Assembly: GCF_946480385.1 (NCBI RefSeq)
Contig: NZ_CAMLJP010000016.1
Location: 1 to 64,000 of the forward strand
DNA length: 64,000 bases
Reading direction: 5' to 3'
Source of the DNA: an uncultured Azospirillum sp.
Lineage (GTDB): Bacteria > Pseudomonadota > Alphaproteobacteria > Azospirillales > Azospirillaceae
Shown: one piece after another, positions 26,972-35,148 of the stretch
Numbering within the stretch: position 1 is the stretch's first letter
Layout: each line of letters starts with the position of its first letter
Made by a program: the position numbers and the translations under genes
The notes under the pieces: generated by a model
Seen by the model: only the letters and a program-made list of their open reading frames with translations
What the model was told of the DNA's origin: nothing
Database searches by the model: none

Positions 26972-27190
26972 TCAGAACAGCGACTCGACCGTCTGCGTTT
27001 TGGGACTGCGCCGCTTGCCGCGGACTGGTTTGGGGCTGGCCGGCAGCAGGCCCTCCCTTTGGGCGCAGAGATCGTGCCAGACATGGCCCGGCCGCTCCGG
27101 CGTCCAATACATGGGCTCGCCAAGCAGCACCTCTTCACCGCAACAGCTGCAGGGAGGGTATGGGCTGGATGTGTGTTCGGACCGGTCCAT
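26972..27190 (-). CDS. Small Cys-rich, zinc-ribbon-like protein (72 aa)
   Basis: The central block is PPCSCCGEEVLLGEPMYW, then HVWHDLCAQREGL. The spacing C-x-C-C ... H-x-x-x-C could bind one zinc ion. The C-terminus is basic (KPVRGKRRSPK). I do not recognise the family. The ATG at 27190 has only a GGTGAG just before it, so the start is uncertain; an upstream GTG (27256) would add 22 residues. It is convergent with guaA across the terminator. Confidence 0.5.
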   Translation of the reverse strand: MDRSEHTSSPYPPCSCCGEEVLLGEPMYWTPERPGHVWHDLCAQREGLLPASPKPVRGKRRSPKTQTVESLF

Positions 27191-27342
27191 CTCACCGTTA
27201 TGCCAGTGGCGAGGCGATCCGTAAGTGATGCGGATCAAATCCGACCGCAAGGGCACAAAAAAACGCTCAGCTCACGCTGGGAAGACGGAGGCCGGCCCTG
27301 CTCTCCCGAAATGGGGAAAAAGCGGCCGGCCATCCTATCGTC

Positions 27343-28380
27343 TTACCGTGCGTCGGCCAGTGCGACGCAGGCGCGGTCGCGGCCGGCGAGGCTGCCGCAG
27401 CCGTCGGCGCGTTGGGAGACGAAGCGCATCACCACACGCTCTCCCTTGCCGACCGACTGAGGGGGAAGCAACGCTTCGGCGACTTCGGTGGTGAATTGCG
27501 GGCTGACCCGATGCGTGGTCGGCTGCGCCGAGTCGAGGCTGGCGACCTGGACCGGCTTGGCGGCCGGAACCACGGGTGCGGGCAGCGATGCGACCGCGAC
27601 GGGGGCCGGCTCGGCGAGTTTCGGCTCGACCGGACGCGGCTCCATCCGGCGCGGCTCGACCGCGCGGGATTCCGGCACGGCGGAGGCGACCACGACCGGC
27701 GCCGGCTCGGACCGCTGCGGCAGAGCGGCCGGCTTGCCGCCTTGCGGCTTCGGTGCGTCGTCCGGCACCACCGCGACCTCGATGGCCGAGGCGCCGGCGG
27801 CCTGCGACGGCTCGCGCGGCGCCGCGCCGCGCAGAACCGGGGTCAGAGCCGCCAGATACATCTTCGTCTCGCGTGGCAGCCGCTGCTTGCCGGCCAGATG
27901 CTGGGCATAGCAGGCCGGGCCGCAATTGTAGGCGGCCAGGAAGCCGGGAGCGCCGAACAGGTCGTACATCTCGCGCAGGTACGCGGTGCCGGCCATGATG
28001 TTGTCGCGCGGGTTCGACGGGTCGGGACCGAGACCGTACTGCGTCCGCATCAGCTCATAGGTGCCGGGCATCACCTGCATCAGCCCGATGGCCCCGGCGG
28101 AGCTGGTCAGTACCTTGCCGCTGTTGGTCGTCGCACGGCCATTGCTCTCCCGCATCATCACCGCGCGGATCCATTTCTCCGGCATGTCGTAACGCTGGGA
28201 CGCCTCGCGGATCAGCGGGACCCAGCGCGACAGCGGATCGCTCGGGTCCGGGACATAGGCGGCTTCGACCGGCGGGGCCGTCTGCACCTGCGGCGCTTCG
28301 GAGGCGCAGCCGGCCAGACCGAGGGCGAGGCACAGCATTGCACCGGCGGCGTTGATCGTCGCGAGGTTTCGTATGACCAC
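27343..28380 (-). CDS. Lytic transglycosylase lipoprotein (SLT domain)
   Basis: 345 residues. The GTG at 28380 gives a short signal peptide with lipobox LAGC (Cys25). The SLT domain (about 50-180) has the catalytic Glu78 in MMRESNGRATT, followed by SSAGAIGLMQVMPGTY and AYNCGP. The C-terminal half is Pro/Glu-rich (EPRRMEPRPVEPKLAEP), presumably a flexible spacer in the envelope. Such enzymes cut peptidoglycan glycan strands with 1,6-anhydro ends. A longer TTG start (28416) would push the signal peptide inward, so was rejected. Confidence 0.87.
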   Translation of the reverse strand: MVIRNLATINAAGAMLCLALGLAGCASEAPQVQTAPPVEAAYVPDPSDPLSRWVPLIREASQRYDMPEKWIRAVMMRESNGRATTNSGKVLTSSAGAIGLMQVMPGTYELMRTQYGLGPDPSNPRDNIMAGTAYLREMYDLFGAPGFLAAYNCGPACYAQHLAGKQRLPRETKMYLAALTPVLRGAAPREPSQAAGASAIEVAVVPDDAPKPQGGKPAALPQRSEPAPVVVASAVPESRAVEPRRMEPRPVEPKLAEPAPVAVASLPAPVVPAAKPVQVASLDSAQPTTHRVSPQFTTEVAEALLPPQSVGKGERVVMRFVSQRADGCGSLAGRDRACVALADAR

Positions 28381-28738
28381 GAGTGAATTTCCGTGCTGTT
28401 GGCGCGGGCGGGACAAGAGTTGGATCGCTTTTCAATGTATAGGCCACGCCTGTCAAGCGACATCACGGCCGTTTACCGAATCCTGTCCCGAAGATGCCTC
28501 AAAGTTGCCCGATTTATCCCTTGTAACGAAGTCGACAATTAGGATTTTTGGCAAATGCTGGTATGCCAATCTTCGCTGCCCATCTGGATAGGATCATCCC
28601 GTGCTCCCATCCTGTCATAAGGCGCGACAATGAGAACCTTGACGGAACATCGCCGCCCCCCCTAATGGAGGGCGCCGGCCATGCCCTCAACCGACGCCGC
28701 CTGGACCGCAAAGGGCCGGCCGAACTGGATCGACCATC
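28381..28738. other. Divergent intergenic region
   Basis: 358 nt between the lytic transglycosylase and the RND operon; both promoters should be here. It contains the inverted repeat annotated at 28548-28569. No convincing gene. Confidence 0.5.
28548..28569. promoter_or_regulatory. Inverted repeat, candidate operator for RND operon
   Basis: TTGGCA-N10-TGCCAA, perfect 6-bp arms about 170 nt before the adaptor gene. Size and spacing suit a dimeric regulator; no regulator gene is adjacent. Confidence 0.4.
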
Positions 28739-29962
28739 ATGACCGCCCCGCAACGGACCTTCACACCGGCTCCCCAGCCTTTGCAGCCTCAGCGGCCTCC
28801 GCCGCAGGGCGATGCCCCGCCGCCGCCCCGTCCACGGCGGCGGTTCGGCCGGCTGTTGCTGGTCCTTCTGGTGCTGCTGGTGGCCGGCGGCGGAGTTGCC
28901 CTGTGGCGTGCCCGCAGCCCGGCGGCACCACCTCCCGCTCCGGCCATGCCGGCGGCGGAACGGCCGGTGGAACTGACCGCGTTGGAAGTGACGGCGGTCG
29001 CACCGCGCGCACTGACGGAAACGGTGCGCCTCAGCGGCTCCGTCTCCCCTATGGAGCAGTCGGCGGTGAAGGCCGAAGTGGCCGCGAGGCTGGCCGAGGT
29101 GCTGGTGCGCGAGGGGCAGGCGGTCCGCCGCGGCGACGTGCTTGCCCGCTTCGACACGGTCGAGCTGACCGCCCGCCTGAACGAGAAGCAGGCCAATCTG
29201 GAAGGCGCCCGCGCCCAGATGGTCCTGGCCGAAAAGACGCTGGAAAAGAACCGCACTCTGAACCGCCGCAACATCGTGTCCGACACCAGCCTGGATCAGG
29301 CCGAAAGCAGCTTCGGCTTCCAGCGCGCGCAGGTCGATGCGCTGGCGGCGCAAGTGGAACTGGCGCGCAAGGCGCTGCGCGACGCGGTGGTGGTCAGCCC
29401 CATCGACGGCATGGTCGCCACCCGCTCCGTCAATCCGGGGGAAAATCTGGCGGTGAACGCCGCCATGTTCACCATCGTCGACCTGTCGCGGGTGGAGGTC
29501 GAGGCGACCGTTCCGGCGGAGCAGGTGGCGCGGCTCGCTGTCGGCCAGGCTGCGACCCTGCGGGTGAAAGGTTTCGGCGAGCGGGAGTTTGCCGGCCGCG
29601 TCGCCCGCATCAATCCGATGGCGCGGGCTGGTTCCCGCGCCATACCCGTCTATGTGACCATCGACAACAAGGACGGCGCGCTGCGTGGCGGCATGTTCGC
29701 CAGCGGCGAGGTCCTGGTGGCGCAGGCATCGGGCGCCATCGCGGTGCCGCCGGTCGCCGTCCGCCATGACGACCAAGGGGACTACGTTCTGGTCATCGCC
29801 GACGGCCGTACCGAGCGCCGGCCGGTCACGCGGGTCGATCTCTGGGCGCGCGGCGATCTGGTGCAGGTGGAGGGGCTGGCGCCGGGCGACCGCGTTGTCA
29901 CCGGCAACCTGCCCGGCCTGACCGCCGGCCGCCCCGTCACGGTTGCCGGCGCCGGCGCCTGA
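28739..29962 (+). CDS. RND efflux periplasmic adaptor (membrane fusion protein)
   Basis: 407 residues. A Pro-rich cytoplasmic N-terminus of 35 residues is followed by an anchor helix (LLLVLLVLLVAGGGVALW). The HlyD/AcrA plan follows: a lipoyl half (AEVLVREGQAVRRGDVLARF), a coiled-coil hairpin (about 140-215), the second lipoyl half (SPIDGMVATRSVNPGE), then beta-barrel and membrane-proximal domains. It links the inner-membrane pump to a TolC-type channel, which is not encoded here. The permease starts 15 nt downstream. Confidence 0.92.
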   Translation: MTAPQRTFTPAPQPLQPQRPPPQGDAPPPPRPRRRFGRLLLVLLVLLVAGGGVALWRARSPAAPPPAPAMPAAERPVELTALEVTAVAPRALTETVRLSGSVSPMEQSAVKAEVAARLAEVLVREGQAVRRGDVLARFDTVELTARLNEKQANLEGARAQMVLAEKTLEKNRTLNRRNIVSDTSLDQAESSFGFQRAQVDALAAQVELARKALRDAVVVSPIDGMVATRSVNPGENLAVNAAMFTIVDLSRVEVEATVPAEQVARLAVGQAATLRVKGFGEREFAGRVARINPMARAGSRAIPVYVTIDNKDGALRGGMFASGEVLVAQASGAIAVPPVAVRHDDQGDYVLVIADGRTERRPVTRVDLWARGDLVQVEGLAPGDRVVTGNLPGLTAGRPVTVAGAGA

Positions 29963-29977
29963 TCCGGAGCAGCCTCC

Positions 29978-32900
29978 ATGCCGATCACCCGCATCAGCGT
30001 CGACAACCCGGTCTTCGCCACCATGATGATGGTGGCGCTGATGGTGCTCGGCCTCTTTTCCTACAACCGGCTGGGCGTCGACCTGTTTCCAGACGTCGAT
30101 TTCCCGGTGGTGGTGGTCAGCACCAGCTATCCCGGCGCCAGCCCGGAGACGGTGGAGACCGACATCACCCGCCCGGTCGAGGATGCGATCAACACCATCG
30201 CCGGCATCAAGACTCTGACCTCGCGCTCCTATGAAGGCCAGTCGGTGGTGATCGCCGAGTTCGACCTGAAGACCTCCTCGGTCCAGGCGTTGCAGGACGT
30301 GCGCGAAAAGGTCTCGGCCATCCGGGCGACCTTCCGGGACGAGGTGAAGGACCCGCAGATCACCCGCTTCAATCCGGACGACCAGCCGATCCTGTCCATC
30401 GCCGTCACCTCAGATCTGCGGTCCCTGCGCGACCTCACCACCCTGACCGACCAGATCATCCTGAAGCGCCTGCAGAATGTCCGCGGCGTCGGCAAGGCGA
30501 CCATCGCCGGCGGGGTGAAGCGCCAGATTCTGGTCCGCCTGAAGCCGGAAAAGCTGGAGGCGCTGAACGTCGGCGTCGACGAGGTGATCGCCACCGTCAC
30601 CGGCGAGAATCAGGACGTTCCCGCCGGCACCGTCACCGGCCAGGGGCGGGAGCGCGTGGTGCAGGTGGAGGGGCGCGTCCGCAACCCGCGCGACCTGCTG
30701 GACCTGATCGTTGCCCGCCGCGGCAACAGCCCGGTGCGGCTGGGTCAGGTCGCCGAGGTGATCGACGGGCAGGAGGAACAGGACTCCGCAGCATTGCTGA
30801 ACGGCAACCCGGCGCTGGCGGTCGACGTGGTGAAGGTCCAGGGCGCCAACACGGTGGAGGTCGCGCGCGGCCTGCAGGCGGCGATCGCGGATCTGCGGAC
30901 CAACGGCTCCCTGCCGCCGGACGTGACGCTGGCGGTGGTGCGCGACAGTTCCCGCGGCATCACCAACTCGCTCAGCAACGTGCAGAAGACCCTGGTCGAG
31001 GGCGGCATCCTCACCATCCTGATCGTCATGGTCTTCCTCGGGTCCTGGCGCAGCACGGTCATCACCGCCCTGACCCTGCCGGTCGCCGTGCTCGGCACCT
31101 TCGGCATGCTGGCGGCGATGGGCTTCACGCTGAACATGATGACGCTGATGGCGCTGTCGCTCGCCATCGGCATCCTGATCGACGACGCCATCGTGGTGCG
31201 CGAGAACATCATGCGCCACCTCGCCCGCGGCCAGGGCCACCGGCAGGCGGCGCTCGACGGCACGGCGGAGATTGGGCTGGCGGTTCTGGCGACCACGCTG
31301 ACCATCGTCGCGGTCTTTCTGCCGGTCGCCTTCATGGGCGGCATCATCGGCCGCTTCTTCCTGCAATTCGGCATCACCGTATCGGCGGCGGTGCTGATCT
31401 CGCTGTTCGTGTCCTTCACGCTTGACCCCATGCTGTCGAGCGTTTGGTACGACCCGGCGGCGCACGGCAAACACGGCCGCTCCATCTTCGGCCGCTTCGC
31501 GGCAGCGTTCGAGCGCGGATTCACCGCCGTCTCGCACGGCTATGGCCGGCTGCTGCGCTGGGGCCTGCGCCGGCGCTGGGTGGTGGTGATCGCGGCGCTG
31601 GCGATCTTCTTCGGCAGTTTCCTGCTGGTCCCACGCATCGGCGTGGAGTTCGTCCCCGCCGCCGATCTGGGCGAGCAGATTGTCGAGGTGGAGACCCCCG
31701 TCGGCTCCTCGCTCGCCGCGACCACCGCCAAGACCAAACAGGTCGAGGCGGCGATCCGCGAGTTCCCGGAAATCGCCTACACCTACAGCACCGTCAACAC
31801 CGGCGTGTCGATCGGCCACAACCGCGGCAGCATCTATCTGCGCTACACTCCCATCGACCAGCGCAAGCGCTCGCCGAACGACCTCGCCCCGCTGCTGCGC
31901 CAGCGCCTGTCGGCGATCCCCGGCGTCACCATGGGCATCGCTATCCCCGGCGTCGGCGGCGTGCAGAAGCAGATCCAGGTGTCGGTGCAGGGCCGCGACA
32001 TCGCCGAACTGGACCGGCTGTCACAGAAGGTCATCGGCGCCATGCGCGCCATTCCCGGCTTCGTCGATGTCGACAGCACGCTGAAGGCGGCCAAGCCGAC
32101 GCTCGCCGTCCGGCTGGAGCGCGACCTCGCCAGCGACCTCGGCATCAGCACCACCAAGGTCGCCGACACGCTGCGGCCGCTGTTCGCTGGCGACACGGTG
32201 TCGAGCTGGAAGGCGCCGGACGGCGAGAGCTACGACGTGCTGGTCCGCCTGCCGGAGGCCGCCCGCGCCGGCCGCGCCGACCTCGACCGCATCTATCTGT
32301 CGGGCGGGGTCGACGCCAACGGCACGCCGCGCATGATCCCGCTGTCCCAGGTGGCGGAGGTGACGACGACGCTCGGCGCTTCGCAGATCAACCGGCGCGA
32401 TCTGCAGCGCGAGGTCAATGTCCAGGCCAACGTCCAGGGCCGCGCCGCCGGCGATGCCGGACGCGAGCTGCAGGCGGCTCTGGCGAAGATCGAGCTGCCG
32501 CCCGGCTACCGCATCGTCTTCGGCGGCTCCACCAAGGACATCGCGGAGACCAGCGGCTACGCGGCGCAAGCGCTGGCGCTGGCCGTCATCCTGATCTACC
32601 TGATCCTGGCCTCGCAGTTCGGCAGCTTCCTGCAACCGCTCGCCATCATGGCTTCGCTGCCGCTGTCGCTGGTCGGCGTGTTCCTGGGCCTGCTGGTGGC
32701 GGGATCGACGCTGAACATCTTCAGCGCCATCGGCTTCATCATGCTGATGGGTCTGGTCACCAAGAATGCCATCCTGCTGGTCGATTTCGCCAACCAAGCG
32801 CGCATGCGCGGCGCCAGCCTGCACGATGCGCTGGTGGAGGCCGGCATCATCCGCCTGCGCCCCATCGTGATGACCACCGCGGCGATGATCTTCGGCATGA

Positions 32901-33118
32901 TCCCGCTGGCGCTCGGCATCGGCGAGGGCGCGCAGCAGCGGGCGCCGATGGCCCATGCGGTGATCGGCGGCCTCCTGTCCTCCACCATCCTGACGCTGCT
33001 GGTGGTGCCTGTGGCCCTGACCTATCTGGACGGGCTGTCGCGCCGGATGAAGCGCTGGTTCGCCCACACCGATCCCGACGCCCAACAGCATCCAGCGGGG
33101 CAGCATCCGGCGGAGTGA
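29978..33118 (+). CDS. RND efflux permease (HAE/AcrB-like)
   Basis: 1046 residues, the normal RND size with 12 expected TM helices. TM4 carries the proton-relay pair Asp402-Asp403 (IGILIDDAIVV), equivalent to AcrB D407/D408. The N-terminus MPITRISVDNPVFATMMMVA and the internal duplication, with a second half resuming near residue 520, are typical. It pumps hydrophobic compounds or drugs outward using the proton gradient. Substrate is unknown. It ends 3 nt before the convergent patatin gene. Confidence 0.95.
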   Translation: MPITRISVDNPVFATMMMVALMVLGLFSYNRLGVDLFPDVDFPVVVVSTSYPGASPETVETDITRPVEDAINTIAGIKTLTSRSYEGQSVVIAEFDLKTSSVQALQDVREKVSAIRATFRDEVKDPQITRFNPDDQPILSIAVTSDLRSLRDLTTLTDQIILKRLQNVRGVGKATIAGGVKRQILVRLKPEKLEALNVGVDEVIATVTGENQDVPAGTVTGQGRERVVQVEGRVRNPRDLLDLIVARRGNSPVRLGQVAEVIDGQEEQDSAALLNGNPALAVDVVKVQGANTVEVARGLQAAIADLRTNGSLPPDVTLAVVRDSSRGITNSLSNVQKTLVEGGILTILIVMVFLGSWRSTVITALTLPVAVLGTFGMLAAMGFTLNMMTLMALSLAIGILIDDAIVVRENIMRHLARGQGHRQAALDGTAEIGLAVLATTLTIVAVFLPVAFMGGIIGRFFLQFGITVSAAVLISLFVSFTLDPMLSSVWYDPAAHGKHGRSIFGRFAAAFERGFTAVSHGYGRLLRWGLRRRWVVVIAALAIFFGSFLLVPRIGVEFVPAADLGEQIVEVETPVGSSLAATTAKTKQVEAAIREFPEIAYTYSTVNTGVSIGHNRGSIYLRYTPIDQRKRSPNDLAPLLRQRLSAIPGVTMGIAIPGVGGVQKQIQVSVQGRDIAELDRLSQKVIGAMRAIPGFVDVDSTLKAAKPTLAVRLERDLASDLGISTTKVADTLRPLFAGDTVSSWKAPDGESYDVLVRLPEAARAGRADLDRIYLSGGVDANGTPRMIPLSQVAEVTTTLGASQINRRDLQREVNVQANVQGRAAGDAGRELQAALAKIELPPGYRIVFGGSTKDIAETSGYAAQALALAVILIYLILASQFGSFLQPLAIMASLPLSLVGVFLGLLVAGSTLNIFSAIGFIMLMGLVTKNAILLVDFANQARMRGASLHDALVEAGIIRLRPIVMTTAAMIFGMIPLALGIGEGAQQRAPMAHAVIGGLLSSTILTLLVVPVALTYLDGLSRRMKRWFAHTDPDAQQHPAGQHPAE

Positions 33119-33121
33119 AGG

Positions 33122-34204
33122 TCAGGCCAGTGCCGGCGACCGGGCGGTGCCTTCCACGCCGACGGATTGCAGGTTCTCCTCCACCCAGCGTCCCGCCGCC
33201 TCGCGCCCGGCGTCGCGCAGCCAGTTGAGGAAGCTCCGGTCGGTCATCAACTTCGAATAGAGCCCTAAATCCTGCAAATGCTCGTCGGCACCGATCAGAT
33301 GCAGGCGCGGAGCGTCGGGAAGGGCGGACAGGCAGCGCATCTCCTGCAGCAGGGCGGCGTTGAAGGTGATCTGGTTCAGCCGGGCGGCAATGCCGGCCGG
33401 ATCCTCCGGCGTGGTGGCGCAGGTGAAGGGGTTGATCGCCACCACCATCAGGTCGGCGCCGGGACAGGCCTCCGCCAGCGGCGACAGCGGCGGATTGGCG
33501 AGATAGCCGCCGTCCCAATAGTGCTGCCCGTCGATCCGCACCGCGCGGAACAGATGCGGCAGGCAGGCGGAGGCCAGCAGATGGTCGACCTGAAGCTCCG
33601 ACTCGTCGAACAGCCGCAGGGCGCCGCTGCGCACATTGGTGGCGCTGACGAACAGCCGCAGCCCGCTCCGCCGGATCAGGTCGGGCTCCACCATCTCCGC
33701 CAGCAATCCGCGCAGCGGGTGGAAATCGGCAGCCTGCGTCTGGTAGGGGGTGACCCAGCGCCGCGCCCAGTCCAGCAGATGGGTCCCCGGCGCGTGATCG
33801 ACGTTCCAGCGGCCGAGCAGCCGGTCGGTCACGCTCGGCCGGATCGGCCCCAGCCGGCCGGCGGCGCTCACCCGCTCCCAGAAATTCGCCAGTTCGGCGC
33901 GGGCGCCGTCGCGACCGCCCCTTGCCCAGCCCTGCACGAGCATCGCCGCGTTCATCGCTCCGGCACTTGCACCGCTGCCCCCGACCAGCCGGATGTCCTC
34001 CTCCAGCAGCCGGTCGAGCACGCCCCAGGTGAAGGCGCCATGCGCGCCGCCGCCCTGCAACGCCAGCGCCAGCGTCGGCTTGGGCCACGGCAGGGCCAGC
34101 ATCGGCCCGGGCCCCGACTGCTCCAGCGGTTCGGCCGGCAGAGCGCGCGGCGCCGGCTTCGCCCCGCCGCGCATGCGGTTCCACAGCCTTCGGATCATGG
34201 TCAT
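33122..34204 (-). CDS. Patatin-like phospholipase
   Basis: 360 residues. The oxyanion loop is GGGAHG (51-56), the nucleophile elbow is GASAG (78-82, Ser80), and the Asp is in DGGYLANPP (Asp231). This is the soluble bacterial patatin type with a strand-helix core. It is not closely similar to the first patatin in this window. The start was set at ATG 34204 (MTMIRRLWNR); ATG 34198 is possible, and a longer upstream frame has no family match. The neighbours do not suggest a substrate. Confidence 0.87.
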   Translation of the reverse strand: MTMIRRLWNRMRGGAKPAPRALPAEPLEQSGPGPMLALPWPKPTLALALQGGGAHGAFTWGVLDRLLEEDIRLVGGSGASAGAMNAAMLVQGWARGGRDGARAELANFWERVSAAGRLGPIRPSVTDRLLGRWNVDHAPGTHLLDWARRWVTPYQTQAADFHPLRGLLAEMVEPDLIRRSGLRLFVSATNVRSGALRLFDESELQVDHLLASACLPHLFRAVRIDGQHYWDGGYLANPPLSPLAEACPGADLMVVAINPFTCATTPEDPAGIAARLNQITFNAALLQEMRCLSALPDAPRLHLIGADEHLQDLGLYSKLMTDRSFLNWLRDAGREAAGRWVEENLQSVGVEGTARSPALA

Positions 34205-34338
34205 GATCGGCAGGTCCCCATTTCTTATGCTGCATCGCAACATGAGAAGAGGCTTCAGTGTCGGCAAGGGGGTATGCCATTGGAAAGCGGCCCCGACATG
34301 CACTAAGTAGGCGCACACCCTGACGCCGAGTTGCCCGC

Positions 34339-35148
34339 TTGCCCATCATCATCCCGATCACAGACTCCGAGGATCCGCGCATCGAGCCCTACCGCGACGT
34401 GCGGGAGCGCGACCTCGTCGGCCGTGACGGGCTGTTCATCGCCGAGGGGGCGGTGGTGGTGCGCAGCCTCGTCCAGTCCAGCCGCTATCGCGCCCGTTCG
34501 CTGCTGATCGCCGACAAGCGGGCGACGGCGCTGGAGCCGATGCTGGCGGTGCTGCCTGCGGACACCCCCGTCTTTACCGCCACGCAAGCGGTGCTCGACC
34601 GCATCGCCGGCTTTCCGCTGCATCGCGGCATCCTGGCCGTCGGCGAGAAGACCGACGTGCCGAGCGCGGCCGATCTGCTGGATGCCTGCGGCCCGGTCGC
34701 CCGGATCGTCATGCTGTTCGGCATCGGCAATCACGACAACATGGGTGGCATCTTCCGCAATGCCGCCGCCTTCGGCGCCGATGCGGTGATCCTCGATCCC
34801 GGCTGCTGCGATCCGCTCTACCGCAAGGCGATCCGCGTGTCGGTGGGGGCGACCCTGCTGGTGCCGACGGCAAGGCTCGGCGCCGATGAGGACCCGCTCG
34901 CCCTGCTCGACCGCTTCGGGTTCGAAGCGGTTGCGCTCAGCCCCGCCGGTGCCGAGACGCTGGCCGCCCTGCCCCCGCCCCGCCGCGCCGCCCTGCTGTT
35001 CGGCTCGGAGGGGCCGGGCCTGCCGCCTGCCCTGCTGGCCCGCGCCCGCAGCGTGCGAATTCCGATGGCCGGCGGTTTCGATTCCCTCAACGTGGCGACC
35101 ACCAGCGGCATCGTGCTGCACCACATCGCCTCCGGACAGGCTTCATGA
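34339..35148 (+). CDS. TrmH/SpoU-family RNA 2'-O-methyltransferase
   Basis: 269 residues. The C-terminal SPOUT domain shows the three knot motifs: FGIGNHDNMGGIFRNAAAFG (with the family Asn and Arg), LLFGSEGPGLP, and MAGGFDSLNVATTSGIVLHH. The N-terminal 100 residues form the SpoU substrate-binding part. It modifies a tRNA or rRNA ribose; the target is not predictable. TTG start at 34339, without a strong ribosome site. It overlaps the helicase gene by 4 nt, so the two are cotranslated. Confidence 0.9.
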   Translation: MPIIIPITDSEDPRIEPYRDVRERDLVGRDGLFIAEGAVVVRSLVQSSRYRARSLLIADKRATALEPMLAVLPADTPVFTATQAVLDRIAGFPLHRGILAVGEKTDVPSAADLLDACGPVARIVMLFGIGNHDNMGGIFRNAAAFGADAVILDPGCCDPLYRKAIRVSVGATLLVPTARLGADEDPLALLDRFGFEAVALSPAGAETLAALPPPRRAALLFGSEGPGLPPALLARARSVRIPMAGGFDSLNVATTSGIVLHHIASGQAS

